Positions 33,970 through 45,111 of a stretch of 64,000 nucleotides of DNA are shown in pieces. Origin of the DNA: Occultella kanbiaonis (GTDB taxonomy: Bacteria; Actinomycetota; Actinomycetes; Actinomycetales; Beutenbergiaceae); the NCBI RefSeq assembly GCF_009708215.1, contig NZ_CP046175.1, positions 3,720,001 to 3,784,000 of the forward strand. The letters are read 5' to 3'. Both the position numbers and the translations under genes were made by a program. The notes under the pieces were generated by a model. The model had not been told where the DNA came from. It was given only the letters and a program-made list of their open reading frames with translations, and ran no database searches. The first letter of the stretch is position 1. Each line of letters begins with the position of its first letter.

Positions 33970-34494
33970 ATGAGCACCGACAGCACCGACAGCACCACGA
34001 GCACCGCCACCACCACAAGCAGCGCCGGCGCCCCCGCCGGGGCTGCGAAGTTCGCCAGGCTCACCGGACTGATCCTGCTCATCGCAGGCATCGTGTTCGT
34101 CCTCGCCGGGGGCACCACCTGGGGCGTCGTGACCTCGCAACTGAAGGCAGAGGAGATCACGATCTCCGACGACGCCCGCTGGTTCGCCGGACAGCAGGTG
34201 GGCGGGCCGTTCACCGCGTACTCGCAGGCGGACGTCATCAACACCCACGCCCTCCACGCCACCGACGGTCGCACCTACGCCGAGCTGGGCGAGGACATGG
34301 CTCAGGTCGAGGAGGGCAGCGCCGAGTACGAGGAGCTGGCCGCCCAGCGCGCCACCGTCATGAACGCCTCGTTCCTGCGGGCCTCGCTGTTCACCTCGGT
34401 GGTCGCGTATGGCGTCGCGGCCCTGGTCGTCGGCCTGGGCGTGCTGCTCGGTTTCGCCGGCGTCGCGTTCCGCAAGCTCGGCGCCACCGCCTGA
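33970..34494 (+). CDS. Small membrane protein (often mis-labelled LigA in Actinobacteria)
   Basis: 174 aa. Ser/Thr/Asp-rich N terminus, transmembrane helix at about 38-58 (LTGLILLIAGIVFVLAGGTTWGVVT), an extracytoplasmic segment of some 75 residues (EEITISDDARWFAGQQVGGPFTAYSQADVINTHALHATDGRTYAEL), and a second helix near 140-165. The central segment is the conserved part of a family commonly given the unsupported name aromatic ring-opening dioxygenase LigA. GAGGGGAA lies eight bases before the ATG. Function unknown; followed by a strong terminator. Confidence 0.75.
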   Translation: MSTDSTDSTTSTATTTSSAGAPAGAAKFARLTGLILLIAGIVFVLAGGTTWGVVTSQLKAEEITISDDARWFAGQQVGGPFTAYSQADVINTHALHATDGRTYAELGEDMAQVEEGSAEYEELAAQRATVMNASFLRASLFTSVVAYGVAALVVGLGVLLGFAGVAFRKLGATA

Positions 34495-34510
34495 GTGACC
34501 GGGCCCTTAG

Positions 34511-34540
34511 CGGGCGCCGCGCGAACTCGCGCGGCGCCCG
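34511..34540 (+). terminator. Terminator after the small membrane protein
   Basis: Perfect 13-bp stem (34511-34523 with 34528-34540), AACT loop, followed by TTCG; 17 bases after the stop codon. Confidence 0.82.
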
Positions 34541-34567
34541 TTCGCGTGTGCTGGCTACGATCTCCTC

Positions 34568-35206
34568 GTGGCCGCCAACCCCGATCCGATCGAACTCGTG
34601 ACCAGCCACGGCCCGGCTCGGGTCCACCCACGACCGGCCGACGGCACGGCCCGGATCGGTGCCCTGCTGCTCGGCCATGGCGCCGGCGGCGGGGTCGGCG
34701 CCCCGGATCTGCTCGCGGCCACCTCCGCGGCCCGGACCGCCGGCTTGGACGTGTACCTCGTCGAGCAGCCGTACCGGGTCGCCGGACGTCGCGCGCCGGC
34801 CCCGGCTCGCCAGCTCGACACGGCATGGCTCGAGGTGCTCGCACACCTGCGTGCCCACGTCCTGGGCGACGCCCCGGTGGTGGTCGGCGGCCGGTCCTCC
34901 GGCGCCCGGGTCGCGTGCCGAACGGCGTCCGACGGCGGAGCCCGGGGTGTCCTGTGTCTCGCCTTCCCGCTGCATCCGCCGGGCCGCGCCGCGGACCCGA
35001 GCAAGTCCCGGCTGCCCGAACTGGAGGCCGTCACCGTGCCGGTGCTGATCGTCCAGGGCGAGCGGGACCCGTTCGGGATGCCACCGGCCGGCCCTGGCCG
35101 CACGATCGTGACCCAGCCCGGCGACCACTCGCTCAAGGGCGACCCACCCGGCCTGCGCGCCGCCGTCGGGCAGTGGCTCACGCACCTCCTGGCGATCGGG
35201 ACCTAA
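34568..35206 (+). CDS. KANL3/Tex30-type alpha/beta hydrolase-like protein
   Basis: 212 aa. Alpha/beta-hydrolase fold: oxyanion region LLLGHGAGGGVGAPDLLAATSAAR, nucleophile elbow VVGGRSSGARVACRTA with Ser about residue 117, acid Asp in VQGERDPFGMP and His in QPGDHSLKG. This matches the Tex30/KANL3 family, whose bacterial members are uncharacterised hydrolases. The GTG start has TACGAT six bases upstream (leaderless type). Single-gene unit. Confidence 0.8.
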   Translation: MAANPDPIELVTSHGPARVHPRPADGTARIGALLLGHGAGGGVGAPDLLAATSAARTAGLDVYLVEQPYRVAGRRAPAPARQLDTAWLEVLAHLRAHVLGDAPVVVGGRSSGARVACRTASDGGARGVLCLAFPLHPPGRAADPSKSRLPELEAVTVPVLIVQGERDPFGMPPAGPGRTIVTQPGDHSLKGDPPGLRAAVGQWLTHLLAIGT

Positions 35207-35288
35207 GCCCCACCAGCCGCGGAATCCCGCGGAAGAAGTGGGGACATTCGCCCCAGGAACACCCGGCCAACGGCCGGAAGGATTACTC

Positions 35289-35342
35289 ATGAACGGTCCA
35301 CCAGATGAGGACCACGTCCCTAAGAGGGGAACGAAATCATGA
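35289..35342 (+). CDS. Possible short upstream reading frame
   Basis: Seventeen codons (MNGPPDEDHVPKRGTKS) starting at an ATG with GGAAGGA eight bases upstream; the stop TGA overlaps the ATG of the DoxX-like gene. This could be a translationally coupled leader. No amino-acid bias suggests attenuation. Confidence 0.35.
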   Translation: MNGPPDEDHVPKRGTKS

Positions 35343-35914
35343 GCAAGACCATCGCACCCGCGGCCCCGGTCCACGAGGCTCGCACCCAGGAGGACATCGT
35401 CACCCGTCCGGGTGTGCGCAAGGTCCTCGCCGTGAGCCGCATCGTCATCGGGTTCACATTCCTGTGGGCCTTCCTGGACAAGCTGTTCGGGCTGAACTTC
35501 TCGACACCGCCCGCGAACTCCTGGCTCAACGGCGGCACCCCGGCCCAGGGCTTCATCGGCGGCATCGAGGGCCCGTTCGCCGGCTTCTTCGGCCTCTTCG
35601 CAAACCCGTTCGGCGACTTTCTGTTCATGTTCGGCCTGCTCGGCATCGGGGTCGCCATGATCGGTGGCGCCGGCCTGCGGATCGCGGCGATCGGCGGCAC
35701 GCTCCTCATGCTGTTCATGTTCCTGGCCGAGTTCCCGACCGCCACCACGATGGTCGACGGCGAGCTGATCCGCGGCGCCACCAACCCCATCGTCGACTCG
35801 CACTGGCACGAGGCACTGCTGCTGATCATCGCCGCCGTCACGCTGGCCGGCGACACCTGGGGCCTGGGCAAGTGGTGGTCCGCCAAGATCGGCAAGCACA
35901 CCTGGCTCCGGTGA
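35339..35914 (+). CDS. DoxX-like membrane protein
   Basis: 191 aa with four hydrophobic helices: VSRIVIGFTFLWAFLDKLFGL, FLFMFGLLGIGVAMIGGAGLRIAAIGGTLLMLFMFLAEFP and ALLLIIAAVTLAGDTW. The first helix with F-L-x-x-F-x-D-K-L is the usual pattern of DoxX/DoxD-related proteins. Long loop after helix 1 (NFSTPPANSWLNGGTPAQGF). Function unproven; relatives are linked to redox or thiosulfate metabolism. GAGGGGAA precedes the ATG; a strong hairpin follows. Confidence 0.7.
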   Translation: MSKTIAPAAPVHEARTQEDIVTRPGVRKVLAVSRIVIGFTFLWAFLDKLFGLNFSTPPANSWLNGGTPAQGFIGGIEGPFAGFFGLFANPFGDFLFMFGLLGIGVAMIGGAGLRIAAIGGTLLMLFMFLAEFPTATTMVDGELIRGATNPIVDSHWHEALLLIIAAVTLAGDTWGLGKWWSAKIGKHTWLR

Positions 35915-35982
35915 CTGAGCCGGACCCATACCTGAGGGGAACGGACCACAACTGAATACGGAGCCCCCGGCTCCCCAGTACT

Positions 35983-36018
35983 GCGGGCCCGCACCTATCC
36001 CCTCGGGTGCGGGCCCGC
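35983..36018. terminator. Terminator between convergent DoxX-like and DUF4097 genes
   Basis: Perfect 13-bp stem (35983-35995 with 36006-36018), 10-base loop, in the gap between convergent genes; it can serve both. Confidence 0.8.
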
Positions 36019-36062
36019 AACCATGTCCGGGCAGGCGGCCACGCCAATCGGGTGGCCGAGGC

Positions 36063-36908
36063 TCAGGCGCGGCGGACCAGCACGTCCCCGCTGACCGTCC
36101 GCAGCCGCAGCACCACGGCACCGCCACCCTCGCCGTCGGGCCCGTCGCCCGGCGTGAGTTCGCTGCGGACGCTGCCGGAGATCGAGCTGCAGTCGAGCAT
36201 CGCGGCGGTGCCGAGCGGGATCCCCACGACGACGTCGCCGGACGCGGTCTTCGCCGTGATCTCCCCATCGGCGGCACGGCGGACGATGAGGTCGCCCGAG
36301 CCGGTGCGCAGACCGACACGGCCGGCGACCTCCTTGATCACGATGTCACCGGAGCCGGTCGCGGCGTCGACGTCCCGACCGGAGTCGACCCCGACGTCAC
36401 CGGACCCGGTGCGGACCTCGAGGCTGCCGGCGGTACCGACGTGCACGTCACCGGAGCCACTGACGAGGTGGCCCGTGCCGACGCTGCCGATGCTGACGTC
36501 TCCGGAGCCGGACGTGCCGTCCAGGTCCTCGGCGCTGCGGATCTCGACGTCGCCGGAGCCCGACTTGACCCGGACACGCCCGAGCTGGCCGCTGGCGAGC
36601 ACGTCACCGGATCCGGTCTCGACATCCAGGTCGGACCCAGTGGGCACGTCGACCTCGATGCGCAGCCGCGCGGATCCTCCGAACAGCCGAGTCCGCGTCG
36701 AGGGCACCTCGATGCGGAGGTCACCACCCTCGAAGGTGACGCGCGTGGCCTCGGCGATCGCTGCGCCGTCGGACCCCCGGACGATCAGCCGCACGCGGGC
36801 CATGCCCGGGACGTCGGCGGGGTCCGCGGCGGCCAGGATCAGATCGCTGGCGCGCAGCTTGGCGTGCACCCGGACGGGGCCGGTGACGGGGAACTCGTAG
36901 TCGGTCAT
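36063..36908 (-). CDS. DUF4097 beta-strand-repeat protein (putative adhesin)
   Basis: 281 aa. From about residue 75 the chain is built of repeated S-G-S-G-D-V units (VETGSGDVLASG, VKSGSGDVEIRS, VSGSGDVHVGT, VRTGSGDVGVDS, ATGSGDIVI), the DUF4097 right-handed beta-helix-like repeat. No signal peptide, so it is probably cytosolic or membrane-peripheral. Last gene of a three-gene unit behind a ribbon-helix-helix regulator and a 48-residue protein, an association I recall from other Actinobacteria. Function unknown. Confidence 0.85.
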   Translation of the reverse strand: MTDYEFPVTGPVRVHAKLRASDLILAAADPADVPGMARVRLIVRGSDGAAIAEATRVTFEGGDLRIEVPSTRTRLFGGSARLRIEVDVPTGSDLDVETGSGDVLASGQLGRVRVKSGSGDVEIRSAEDLDGTSGSGDVSIGSVGTGHLVSGSGDVHVGTAGSLEVRTGSGDVGVDSGRDVDAATGSGDIVIKEVAGRVGLRTGSGDLIVRRAADGEITAKTASGDVVVGIPLGTAAMLDCSSISGSVRSELTPGDGPDGEGGGAVVLRLRTVSGDVLVRRA

Positions 36909-36954
36909 CGCCGATCCTGCTCTCTTGGCTCTCTCTGGACGAGGGGTGGTCTGG

Positions 36955-37101
36955 TTACAGGTTGTCGGCCGGGCGGGGCCGGGTCGCGCTGTTGCGGGTC
37001 CCGGTGCGCGGACGACGGCGGCGGTTCAGCCGGGCGAAGTCCTCCTGGATGGGTCCACCCATCCGGGTGGCGGCGATGGCGGCGTAGGCGTTGTCGAACA
37101 T
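36955..37101 (-). CDS. Small protein in the RHH-DUF4097 operon
   Basis: 48 aa (MFDNAYAAIAATRMGGPIQE then a basic tail RLNRRRRPRTGTRNSATRPRP). GAGAGG lies nine bases before the ATG and it starts 11 bases after the RHH gene stop, so it is probably translated as part of the operon. The basic tail could bind nucleic acid; no family recognised. Confidence 0.6.
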   Translation of the reverse strand: MFDNAYAAIAATRMGGPIQEDFARLNRRRRPRTGTRNSATRPRPADNL

Positions 37102-37112
37102 GTCGGGGCCTC

Positions 37113-37691
37113 TCAACGGACCCAGCCGGTCATGCGGCGACCGGTCTGGGTGAAGTTCTGGGTGGGCTGATCCTGCGCCGGTGCGGCGAGGACCTTCTGG
37201 ATGGTGCGGACCAACCAGGAGTTGACGCTCAGGCCCTCGGTCGAGGCGGCGTCGTCGACGCGTGTCTTCAGTCCCTCGGGCAGCCGCAGCGAGATGCGGG
37301 TGGTTGACCCGTCCTCGTCGGCCTCGGGCATCGGTGGCACGGGCGGGGCGGGCGGGGCCGGCCGGCCGGCCGGGCCGGAGGCCCACGGCATCGCGCCCGG
37401 GCCGTTCGGGGAGCCGAAGGCAACGGTGGGTTCGGAGTCGGCGCCGCGGGGGCGCTGCTCGACGACGATCTCCGGGGCGCCGCCGCGCAGGCGGACCTCG
37501 ACGACATCGCCGTCGAGCCGGAGGGTGACGTCGGCGGCGACGTCGGACGCGAGCTCCATGAGGCTCAGGCGCAGGGCCGGTTCGAGGGTCTGGGAGAGCC
37601 GCTCGGCGGCCTCCTGGACCTCGGGCGAGGAGGCGCGCGTCGCGTTGGCGAGTGCCTGCTGCAGCGAGGACAGGTAGGGGTTCAGGTCCAT
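37113..37691 (-). CDS. Ribbon-helix-helix regulator (HicB-like)
   Basis: 192 aa. The C-terminal part, residues about 125-170 (TTRISLRLPEGLKTRVDDAASTEGLSVNSWLVRTIQKVL), is an Arc/CopG/HicB-type ribbon-helix-helix DNA-binding domain. The N-terminal 85 residues form a separate domain (LNPYLSSLQQALANATRASSPEVQEAAERLSQTLEPAL) joined by a Pro-rich linker. Annotated relatives are called HicB antitoxins, but no HicA-like toxin is here. CATGAT lies six bases before the ATG, and a 34-bp inverted repeat covers the start codon, suggesting autorepression. Confidence 0.8.
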   Translation of the reverse strand: MDLNPYLSSLQQALANATRASSPEVQEAAERLSQTLEPALRLSLMELASDVAADVTLRLDGDVVEVRLRGGAPEIVVEQRPRGADSEPTVAFGSPNGPGAMPWASGPAGRPAPPAPPVPPMPEADEDGSTTRISLRLPEGLKTRVDDAASTEGLSVNSWLVRTIQKVLAAPAQDQPTQNFTQTGRRMTGWVR

Positions 37692-37722
37692 GACGCCATC
37701 ATGACATCATGATGGCGTCATG
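37689..37722. promoter_or_regulatory. Perfect inverted repeat over the RHH start codon
   Basis: Two 16-base arms (37689-37704 and 37707-37722) in perfect inverted symmetry around CA. It contains the ATG and the -10-like CATGAT, so binding of a dimeric or tetrameric RHH protein would block transcription. Likely the autoregulatory operator. Confidence 0.75.
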
Positions 37723-37730
37723 CGCAACCT

Positions 37731-37748
37731 CAAACTGACGTCAGTTTG
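37731..37748. promoter_or_regulatory. Palindrome CAAACTGACGTCAGTTTG
   Basis: Perfect 18-bp palindrome nine bases beyond the RHH operator, followed by a looser AAAGTGACGTCGAACTGAC copy at about 37753-37771. It falls between the allantoicase stop and the RHH promoter; could be a second operator (TetR-like symmetry) or a weak terminator. Confidence 0.55.
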
Positions 37749-37779
37749 AATCAAAGTGACGTCGAACTGACACAGGCGA

Positions 37780-38865
37780 CTACGGTCGGGTCGCGTCGTA
37801 GCGGGCGCGAGCGCGCGTGAGGTCCTCCTCGGACAGCTCGCCCCAGGCCCGGAGCCGGCTCAGTCCGCCGTCCGGGTAGACGTCCAGGCGCAGGTGCGTG
37901 GCGGGCACGCTCGCGTCGACGAGGAACCGGTGCCGGGTGTCGGCCTGCACGGCCACCTTGGCGAGGATGTCGGTCCACTGGCCGCCCTCGCCGTCGGGAG
38001 TGGTGTCCAGGTCCGCCGTCGACTGGGCCAGGTCGGCGACGCTGAGCCGGACCCAACCGGGCGCGTTGCCGACGTAGTAGCTCGTGTCCACCTCGACGTG
38101 GGCGATGGTGCCGCGCTGCGCCAGACTGAAGATGGCGTAGTCGTTGCCGGGGCCGCGGCGGCGGGCGTTCTCCCACCCCTCCCCCATGTTCCGGGCGCGT
38201 CCGGGCAGGATGATCGCCGCCGGCGAGGAGTAGAACGCGTCCGAGGCGTAGGCGAGGCTGCCGCCGTTCTCGGCCGCGGCCAGGTCGATGGTGCCGGTCA
38301 GGAAGTCCGGGTCCGGCACGGCCTCCCCGTGCACGCGGAACCGGGCCACCCCGCCGTCGGGGTAGATGGACAGCCGCACGTGCGTCCAGCGCCGGTCGGA
38401 GTCCACGGCGTAGTGGTTCGCGGTGTCCCCGAGCGCGTCGCTGCGCGGCACCAGCGTGTGCCAGTCCGCCTCGAGCAGGTCGGCGACGCTCGGGTAGCCG
38501 TCCACGGCGAGCGCCTCCACCGAGACGAACGGCGGATAGTTGCCGCGGAACCACGCGGTGTCCACGACCACGCCGTGCACCACGCCGGGCACGCCGAGGC
38601 GCACGATCGCCCAGTCGTTGCCCTCGTCGCGACGACGGCGGGTCTCCCAGCCGTCATAGACCTTGCCCTTGTGGCCGAAGTCGGCGGGGTCGAAGGCGGG
38701 GCGGTGCGCGCTGATCAGGTTCTCCCGCTGGGCGAACAGCTCGTCGTTGGCGGCCACGACCGACCCGGCGAGCGCGCGGGAGGCGAGGTCGGGGTAGCTG
38801 AGGAAGTCGGGGACCGAGTCCTCGTTCTCCGTTCCGGTACCTCCGGGGGCTGCGTGGGTGTTCAT
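37780..38865 (-). CDS. alc: Allantoicase
   Basis: 361 aa. Hydrolyses allantoate to ureidoglycolate and urea. Two homologous jelly-roll halves: [49 protein letters not shown] and [47 protein letters not shown], each with the GxxxDGWET/R-R-R and H-V-D-T signatures. Translation is coupled to allB by a four-base overlap. Last gene of the hyi operon. The product ureidoglycolate needs a lyase that is not in this window. Confidence 0.94.
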   Translation of the reverse strand: MNTHAAPGGTGTENEDSVPDFLSYPDLASRALAGSVVAANDELFAQRENLISAHRPAFDPADFGHKGKVYDGWETRRRRDEGNDWAIVRLGVPGVVHGVVVDTAWFRGNYPPFVSVEALAVDGYPSVADLLEADWHTLVPRSDALGDTANHYAVDSDRRWTHVRLSIYPDGGVARFRVHGEAVPDPDFLTGTIDLAAAENGGSLAYASDAFYSSPAAIILPGRARNMGEGWENARRRGPGNDYAIFSLAQRGTIAHVEVDTSYYVGNAPGWVRLSVADLAQSTADLDTTPDGEGGQWTDILAKVAVQADTRHRFLVDASVPATHLRLDVYPDGGLSRLRAWGELSEEDLTRARARYDATRP

Positions 38866-40211
38866 GCGTGTCCTCTCCGGAGCAGCGCTCCTCGTGGTGT
38901 GTGGAAGTCCACCTCGACGCCGCGGAGCAGGGTGGTCCGTACCACTCCCTGCAGGGTCCGGCCGGCGTAGGCGGTGATGGGGTTCTTGTGGTGGAGTGCG
39001 GCCGGGTCGACGACGAACGTCTGCTCCGGCGCGAACACGGCGAGGTCGGCGTCGGCCCCGACGGCGATCGCGCCCTTGCGCTGCAGGCCGGCCACCCGAG
39101 CGGGGCCGGCCGACATCCAGCCGACCACCCGGTCCAGGTCGATGCCGCGCGCCTGGGCCGCCGTCCACATGATCGGCAGCCCGAGCTGCAGGGAGGCGAC
39201 GCCGCCCCACGCCTGCCCGAAGTCGCCGGTGTCGAGCGCCTTGAGGTCGACGGTGGACGGCGAGTGGTCGGAGACCACCGCGTCGATGGTGCCGTCCGTG
39301 AGCGCCTCCCAGAGCCGGTCGGCGTTCGCACCCTCCCGGATCGGTGGGCAGCACTTGAACGTGGTGGCGCCGGCCGGGACGTCCTCGGCGGTGAGGGTGA
39401 GGTAGTGCGGGCAGGTCTCGACCGTGATCCGGACGCCGTCGCGGCGGGCGCTGACGATCATCGGCAGGGCGTCGGAGGAGCTCAGGTGCAGGATGTGCAC
39501 CCGCGCCCCGGTCCAGCGAGCGCGTTCGATGACGACCGCGATCGCGAGGTTCTCCGCGCCGCGCGGCCGGGACGCCAGGAAGTCGGCGTAGCCGGGGCCG
39601 TGGGCGGGCGTGGCGTGGTCGATCGCGCCGGCGTCCTCGGCGTGCACGATCATCTGTGCGTCGAACCGGGTCAGTTCGCGCAGGTCCAGCTCCAGCTCGT
39701 CGGCGTCGAGCGGACCGAACTCGTCGACGCCGGACGGCAGCAGGAAGCACTTGAACCCGAACACGCCCGCCTCGTGCAGGGGTGCGAGGTTCGGTGTGCT
39801 GCCCGGCACGGCGCCGCCCCAGAAGCCGACGTCCACGAACCGCTTGCCCTCGCTCGCGGCGATCTTCGCCGCCAGGGCCGGCACGTCGACCGTGGGCGGG
39901 ATCGAGTTCAGCGGCATGTCGATGACCGTGGTCACGCCGCCGGCCGCGGCTGCCCGGGTGGCGCTGGCGAAGCCCTCCCAGTCGGTGCGACCGGGCTCGT
40001 TGATGTGCACGTGGGAGTCCACGAGCCCGGGCAGCAGCACCTCGTCGGCGGCGAGGGTGCGCACCCGCGCGCCGGCGAGTCCGGCGCCCAGGGGTGCGAT
40101 GGTCGCGATCGCGCCGTCGCGGATCCCGATCTCGACGGCGGCGCTGCCGTCGGGCGTGATGGCTCGCTCGGCCCGGATCACCAGGTCGTGGCCGGGCTGC
40201 TGCGGCGTCAC
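38862..40211 (-). CDS. allB: Allantoinase
   Basis: 449 aa, cyclic amidohydrolase opening allantoin to allantoate. Binuclear metal site: [20 protein letters not shown], the carboxylated Lys in [16 protein letters not shown], His ligands in QMIVHAED and [12 protein letters not shown], and the catalytic Asp in [13 protein letters not shown]. Overlaps glycerate kinase upstream and allantoicase downstream by four bases each, so all three are translationally coupled. Confidence 0.95.
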   Translation of the reverse strand: MTPQQPGHDLVIRAERAITPDGSAAVEIGIRDGAIATIAPLGAGLAGARVRTLAADEVLLPGLVDSHVHINEPGRTDWEGFASATRAAAAGGVTTVIDMPLNSIPPTVDVPALAAKIAASEGKRFVDVGFWGGAVPGSTPNLAPLHEAGVFGFKCFLLPSGVDEFGPLDADELELDLRELTRFDAQMIVHAEDAGAIDHATPAHGPGYADFLASRPRGAENLAIAVVIERARWTGARVHILHLSSSDALPMIVSARRDGVRITVETCPHYLTLTAEDVPAGATTFKCCPPIREGANADRLWEALTDGTIDAVVSDHSPSTVDLKALDTGDFGQAWGGVASLQLGLPIMWTAAQARGIDLDRVVGWMSAGPARVAGLQRKGAIAVGADADLAVFAPEQTFVVDPAALHHKNPITAYAGRTLQGVVRTTLLRGVEVDFHTPRGALLRRGHA

Positions 40212-41392
40212 CTGGGCTGCCCGCCGATCAGGTGGTTCCTGCCGAGGATCTCGCTGACGTCCTCCAGCAGCGCCCCGGCCCGGGCGAGGCAGGTGGCCAC
40301 GTCCGGTTCGATCGAGGTGAGCGGGTAGACGGCGAGGATGCCGTTCTCGCGCAGCCGCTCCGTGGTCAGCGTGGTCCGCCCGGCGACGGCGACGGTCGGC
40401 ACCCCGGCGGTACTCGCGGCCGCCGCGACGCCGACCGGGGTCTTGCCGAACATGCTCTGTTCGTCGAGGGACCCCTCCCCCGTGATCACGAGGTCGGCGC
40501 CGGCCACTCTGGCGTCGAAGCCGATCAGGTCGAGGACCACCTCGACCCCCGGCCGCCGGGTCGCGCCGAGCAGGGCCAGTGCGGCGAAGCCGAGCCCTCC
40601 GGCCGCACCGGCGCCAGGGCCGACGGCGACCTCGGCGGCGCGTGCGAACCCGGCCTCGCCGAGGGCCTCGACCCAGCGCGCCAGCCCGGCGTCCAGGTCC
40701 GCGATCGCGGTGGCGTCGGCGCCCTTCTGGGCCCCGTAGACGGCGGCCGCACCGTCCGGACCGAGCAGCGGGTTGTCCACGTCCGAGGCGAGGACCACCT
40801 CGGTCTCCGCGAGCCGGGGGTCGAGCCCGGACGCATCCACCGCGACCAACCGGCGCAACGCATCCCCGCCCGGGCCGAGTTCGCCGTCGGGGCCGGTCAG
40901 CCGCAGCCCGAGCGCCTGGGCGAGCCCGGCGCCGCCGTCGGTGGAGGCGCTACCGCCGACGCCGAGGACGATCCGGTGCGCACCGTGGTCGAGCGCGTGC
41001 GACACGAGCTCGCCGGTGCCGTAGGTACCGGACCGGCGTGCCGCGTCGTCGTCCGCGGCCGTGAACGCGAGCCCGGACGCGGCGGCCATCTCGATGACCG
41101 CCACCCCATCGCGGGCGGCGTACGTGGCCCGGACCGGCCCGCCGAGCGGGCCGGTCACGTCCACCTCGACCGGTGCGAAGCCGGAGGCGACGGCCGCTGC
41201 CACGGTGCCCTCACCGCCGTCGGCCACGGGCAGTTCGTCGATCTCCAGCGCCACCACCGCGCCCTCGGTGACGAGACGGCGCAGGCCCGCGGCGACATGC
41301 GCGGCGACCTCCGTGGCCTCGAGGGAACCCTTGAACTTGTCCGGTGCGATGAGGATCCGTGTCGGCGCTGGGGGCTGAGTGGCGTGTGTCAT
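40208..41392 (-). CDS. Glycerate kinase (GarK/GlxK family)
   Basis: 394 aa. Phosphorylates D-glycerate from the glyoxylate-carboligase route to feed glycolysis. Class II glycerate kinase marks: [81 protein letters not shown], and [23 protein letters not shown]. Family members give 2-phosphoglycerate. The ATG at 41392 follows gcl by four bases. Confidence 0.92.
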   Translation of the reverse strand: MTHATQPPAPTRILIAPDKFKGSLEATEVAAHVAAGLRRLVTEGAVVALEIDELPVADGGEGTVAAAVASGFAPVEVDVTGPLGGPVRATYAARDGVAVIEMAAASGLAFTAADDDAARRSGTYGTGELVSHALDHGAHRIVLGVGGSASTDGGAGLAQALGLRLTGPDGELGPGGDALRRLVAVDASGLDPRLAETEVVLASDVDNPLLGPDGAAAVYGAQKGADATAIADLDAGLARWVEALGEAGFARAAEVAVGPGAGAAGGLGFAALALLGATRRPGVEVVLDLIGFDARVAGADLVITGEGSLDEQSMFGKTPVGVAAAASTAGVPTVAVAGRTTLTTERLRENGILAVYPLTSIEPDVATCLARAGALLEDVSEILGRNHLIGGQPR

Positions 41393-41396
41393 GCCC

Positions 41397-43172
<1,776 letters not shown>

Positions 43173-43239
43173 GGTTCGCTCCTTCGGGTCTGGGGTGGTG
43201 CTGGGGGTGTGCGGGGCGGGCGTCGGTGCCCGTGGGGTG

Positions 43240-44118
43240 TCACTCGGTGCCGGAGAGGCGCCGCACGCCTCGGAACAGCCCGGAGTGGTCGAGGGAGCCG
43301 TCCCCGTTGGCGCGGGCGGAGGCCATCAGTTGGCCGACCAGGGAGCCGAGCGGGATCACCACGCCGGCCTCGCGGGCCGCGGAGGTGACGATGCCGAGGT
43401 CCTTGTGGTGCAGGTCGATGCGGAACCCGGGGGCGAACTCGCGCCCCAGCATCTTGGCGGCCTTCTGGTTCAGCACGGTGGACCCGGCGAGCCCGCCGCC
43501 GAGTACCTCGACGGCCGCCTCGGTGTCCACGCCGTAGGCCTCGAGGAACACGATCGCCTCGGCGAGGGCCTGGATGTTCGCGGCGACGATCAGCTGGTTC
43601 GCGGCCTTGACGGTCTGCCCGGAGCCGCTCGGCCCGACCAGGACGACGGTCCTGCCGACGGCGTCGAAGACCTCGGCGGCGGCGTCGAAGTCCTCCCGGG
43701 CGCCGCCGACCATGATGGACAGGGCGGCGTTGATCGCACCGGCCTCGCCACCCGAGACGGGTGCGTCCAGGATCCGGAAGCCCTTCTCCTTGGCCGCTGC
43801 GGCCAGCTCGACCGTGACATCGGGGCGGATCGAGGAGAAGTCGATGATCAGGGTGCCCGGCCGGGCGTTCGCGAACACGCCGTCGTCGGCTGTGAGCACC
43901 TGCGCCACGTCCGGGGAGTCGGGGACCATGATGGCGACGACGTCGGCTCCGGCGACCGCCTCCGCGATGCTCGCGGCCGCGGTGCCGCCCGCCTCGACGA
44001 GGGGCCGGGCCTTCTCCGGCGAGCGGTTGTAGCCGATCACGGTGTGCCCGGCGTTGGCCAGGTGGACGGCCATCGGCGAGCCCATGATGCCGAGTCCGAT
44101 GAATGCGATGGTGCTCAT
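43240..44118 (-). CDS. glxR: 2-hydroxy-3-oxopropionate (tartronate semialdehyde) reductase
   Basis: 292 aa. 3-hydroxyacid dehydrogenase family: [34 protein letters not shown] (NAD-binding), [22 protein letters not shown] (substrate site), [25 protein letters not shown] with the catalytic Lys, and [16 protein letters not shown]. It reduces tartronate semialdehyde from Gcl to D-glycerate. Position directly before gcl supports the assignment over 3-hydroxyisobutyrate dehydrogenase. Confidence 0.92.
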   Translation of the reverse strand: MSTIAFIGLGIMGSPMAVHLANAGHTVIGYNRSPEKARPLVEAGGTAAASIAEAVAGADVVAIMVPDSPDVAQVLTADDGVFANARPGTLIIDFSSIRPDVTVELAAAAKEKGFRILDAPVSGGEAGAINAALSIMVGGAREDFDAAAEVFDAVGRTVVLVGPSGSGQTVKAANQLIVAANIQALAEAIVFLEAYGVDTEAAVEVLGGGLAGSTVLNQKAAKMLGREFAPGFRIDLHHKDLGIVTSAAREAGVVIPLGSLVGQLMASARANGDGSLDHSGLFRGVRRLSGTE

Positions 44119-44148
44119 GGCTTCGGTGCCTCTCGTTGGTCGATGGGT

Positions 44149-44973
44149 TCAGTTCGCGGCGCGGTCGGCCGGCGCCAGCCACCCGAACGGGTCGGTCGCG
44201 GCGGACTTGTACTCGAGGCCGAACCAGCCGTCGTAGCCGCCGGCGAGCAGGTCCGCGGTCCAGTCCCCGATCGGCAGCTCACCGGTCCCGGGCCGGTCCC
44301 GGCCGGGGGCGTCGGCGATCTGGACGTGGGCGATGCGGTCACGGTGGGCGGCGATCGCGGCGGGTACGTCGTCGCCGTTGACGGCGAGGTGGTAGACGTC
44401 GAGCAGCAGGCCGAGGTTGGTCGCGCCGTGCTCGCCGGCCACCCGGTCGATCACGCCGACCGCGTCCGCGGCGGTGAGCAGCGGGTAGCGAGGCGCGCCA
44501 CTGACCGGCTCGACGAGCACGGTGCCGCCGATACGCCCGACGGCGGCGGCTGCGGCGGCCAGGTTGGCGGCGCCGAGGTCGTCCTGCTCGGTCTGGGCGA
44601 CGCCCTCGATCCGGTTGCCGTAGAGGGCGTTGAAGGCGCGGCACCCGGTGGCCTCCCCGATCCGGGTGACGACGTCCAGGTTGGCGGTGAAGTCGTCGGA
44701 GCGCTCGGGCCAGGACACCAGCCCACGGTCCCCGCCCGGCATGTCCCCGGCGTTGAAGTTCAGTCCCGTCAGTTGCACCCCTGCCGCGGCGAGCGCGCTC
44801 ACGAACGCGTCGATCTCGTCCGTAGACGGCGTGGACGTCGGGAACGGCCACCAGTACTCGACGGCGTCGAAGCCGGCCGTCCGTGCGGCAGCCGGCCGCT
44901 CGAGCAGGGGGAGGTCGGTGAGCAGGATCGAACAGTTCACGGTGTAGCGGGGCGCGGCGCCTGCGGCGGTCAT
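44149..44973 (-). CDS. hyi: Hydroxypyruvate isomerase family protein
   Basis: 274 aa TIM barrel. YTVNCSILLTDLPLLERPAAARTAGFDAVEYWWPFP, LTGLNFNAGDMPGGDRGLVSWPER, FNALYGNRIEGV, LVEPVSG, LLLDVYHLAVNGDD, HVQIADAPGRDRPGTGELP and DGWFGLEYKSAA are the usual Hyi motifs, including the metal-binding Glu/Asp/His/Glu set. It interconverts hydroxypyruvate and tartronate semialdehyde. First gene of the six-gene operon, with AAGGAG 12 bases before the ATG and the IclR-type inverted repeat about 27 bases upstream. Confidence 0.92.
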   Translation of the reverse strand: MTAAGAAPRYTVNCSILLTDLPLLERPAAARTAGFDAVEYWWPFPTSTPSTDEIDAFVSALAAAGVQLTGLNFNAGDMPGGDRGLVSWPERSDDFTANLDVVTRIGEATGCRAFNALYGNRIEGVAQTEQDDLGAANLAAAAAAVGRIGGTVLVEPVSGAPRYPLLTAADAVGVIDRVAGEHGATNLGLLLDVYHLAVNGDDVPAAIAAHRDRIAHVQIADAPGRDRPGTGELPIGDWTADLLAGGYDGWFGLEYKSAATDPFGWLAPADRAAN

Positions 44974-44999
44974 CCGGACTCACTCCTTCGTTCAGGTTT

Positions 45000-45014
45000 T
45001 TCCGTATAGCGGAA
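45000..45014 (-). promoter_or_regulatory. Inferred IclR-type operator before hyi
   Basis: TTCCGTATAGCGGAA: 5-bp arms TTCCG/CGGAA, 5-base centre. One of four TTCC-N7-GGAA sites in the window. In the transcribed direction CTATACGG overlaps a plausible -10. A second inverted repeat TCCTATT/AATAGGA lies at about 45021-45042. Confidence 0.72.
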
Positions 45015-45111
45015 GTTGTTTTCCTATTGATGAAAGAATAGGAGAGATCACGGGGTCCGTCAAGGGACCGAGCCGGCTCCGCCGCTCCCGTGAAAGCCCC
45101 GTGGCGGCCGC

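Noticed and set aside
33970-34494. Aromatic ring-opening dioxygenase LigA
   Set aside because: The protein is a two-helix membrane protein without dioxygenase motifs; the name comes from database propagation.
37113-37691. Classical HicAB toxin-antitoxin pair
   Set aside because: No HicA-like double-stranded-RNA-binding toxin is adjacent; only the RHH domain is HicB-like.
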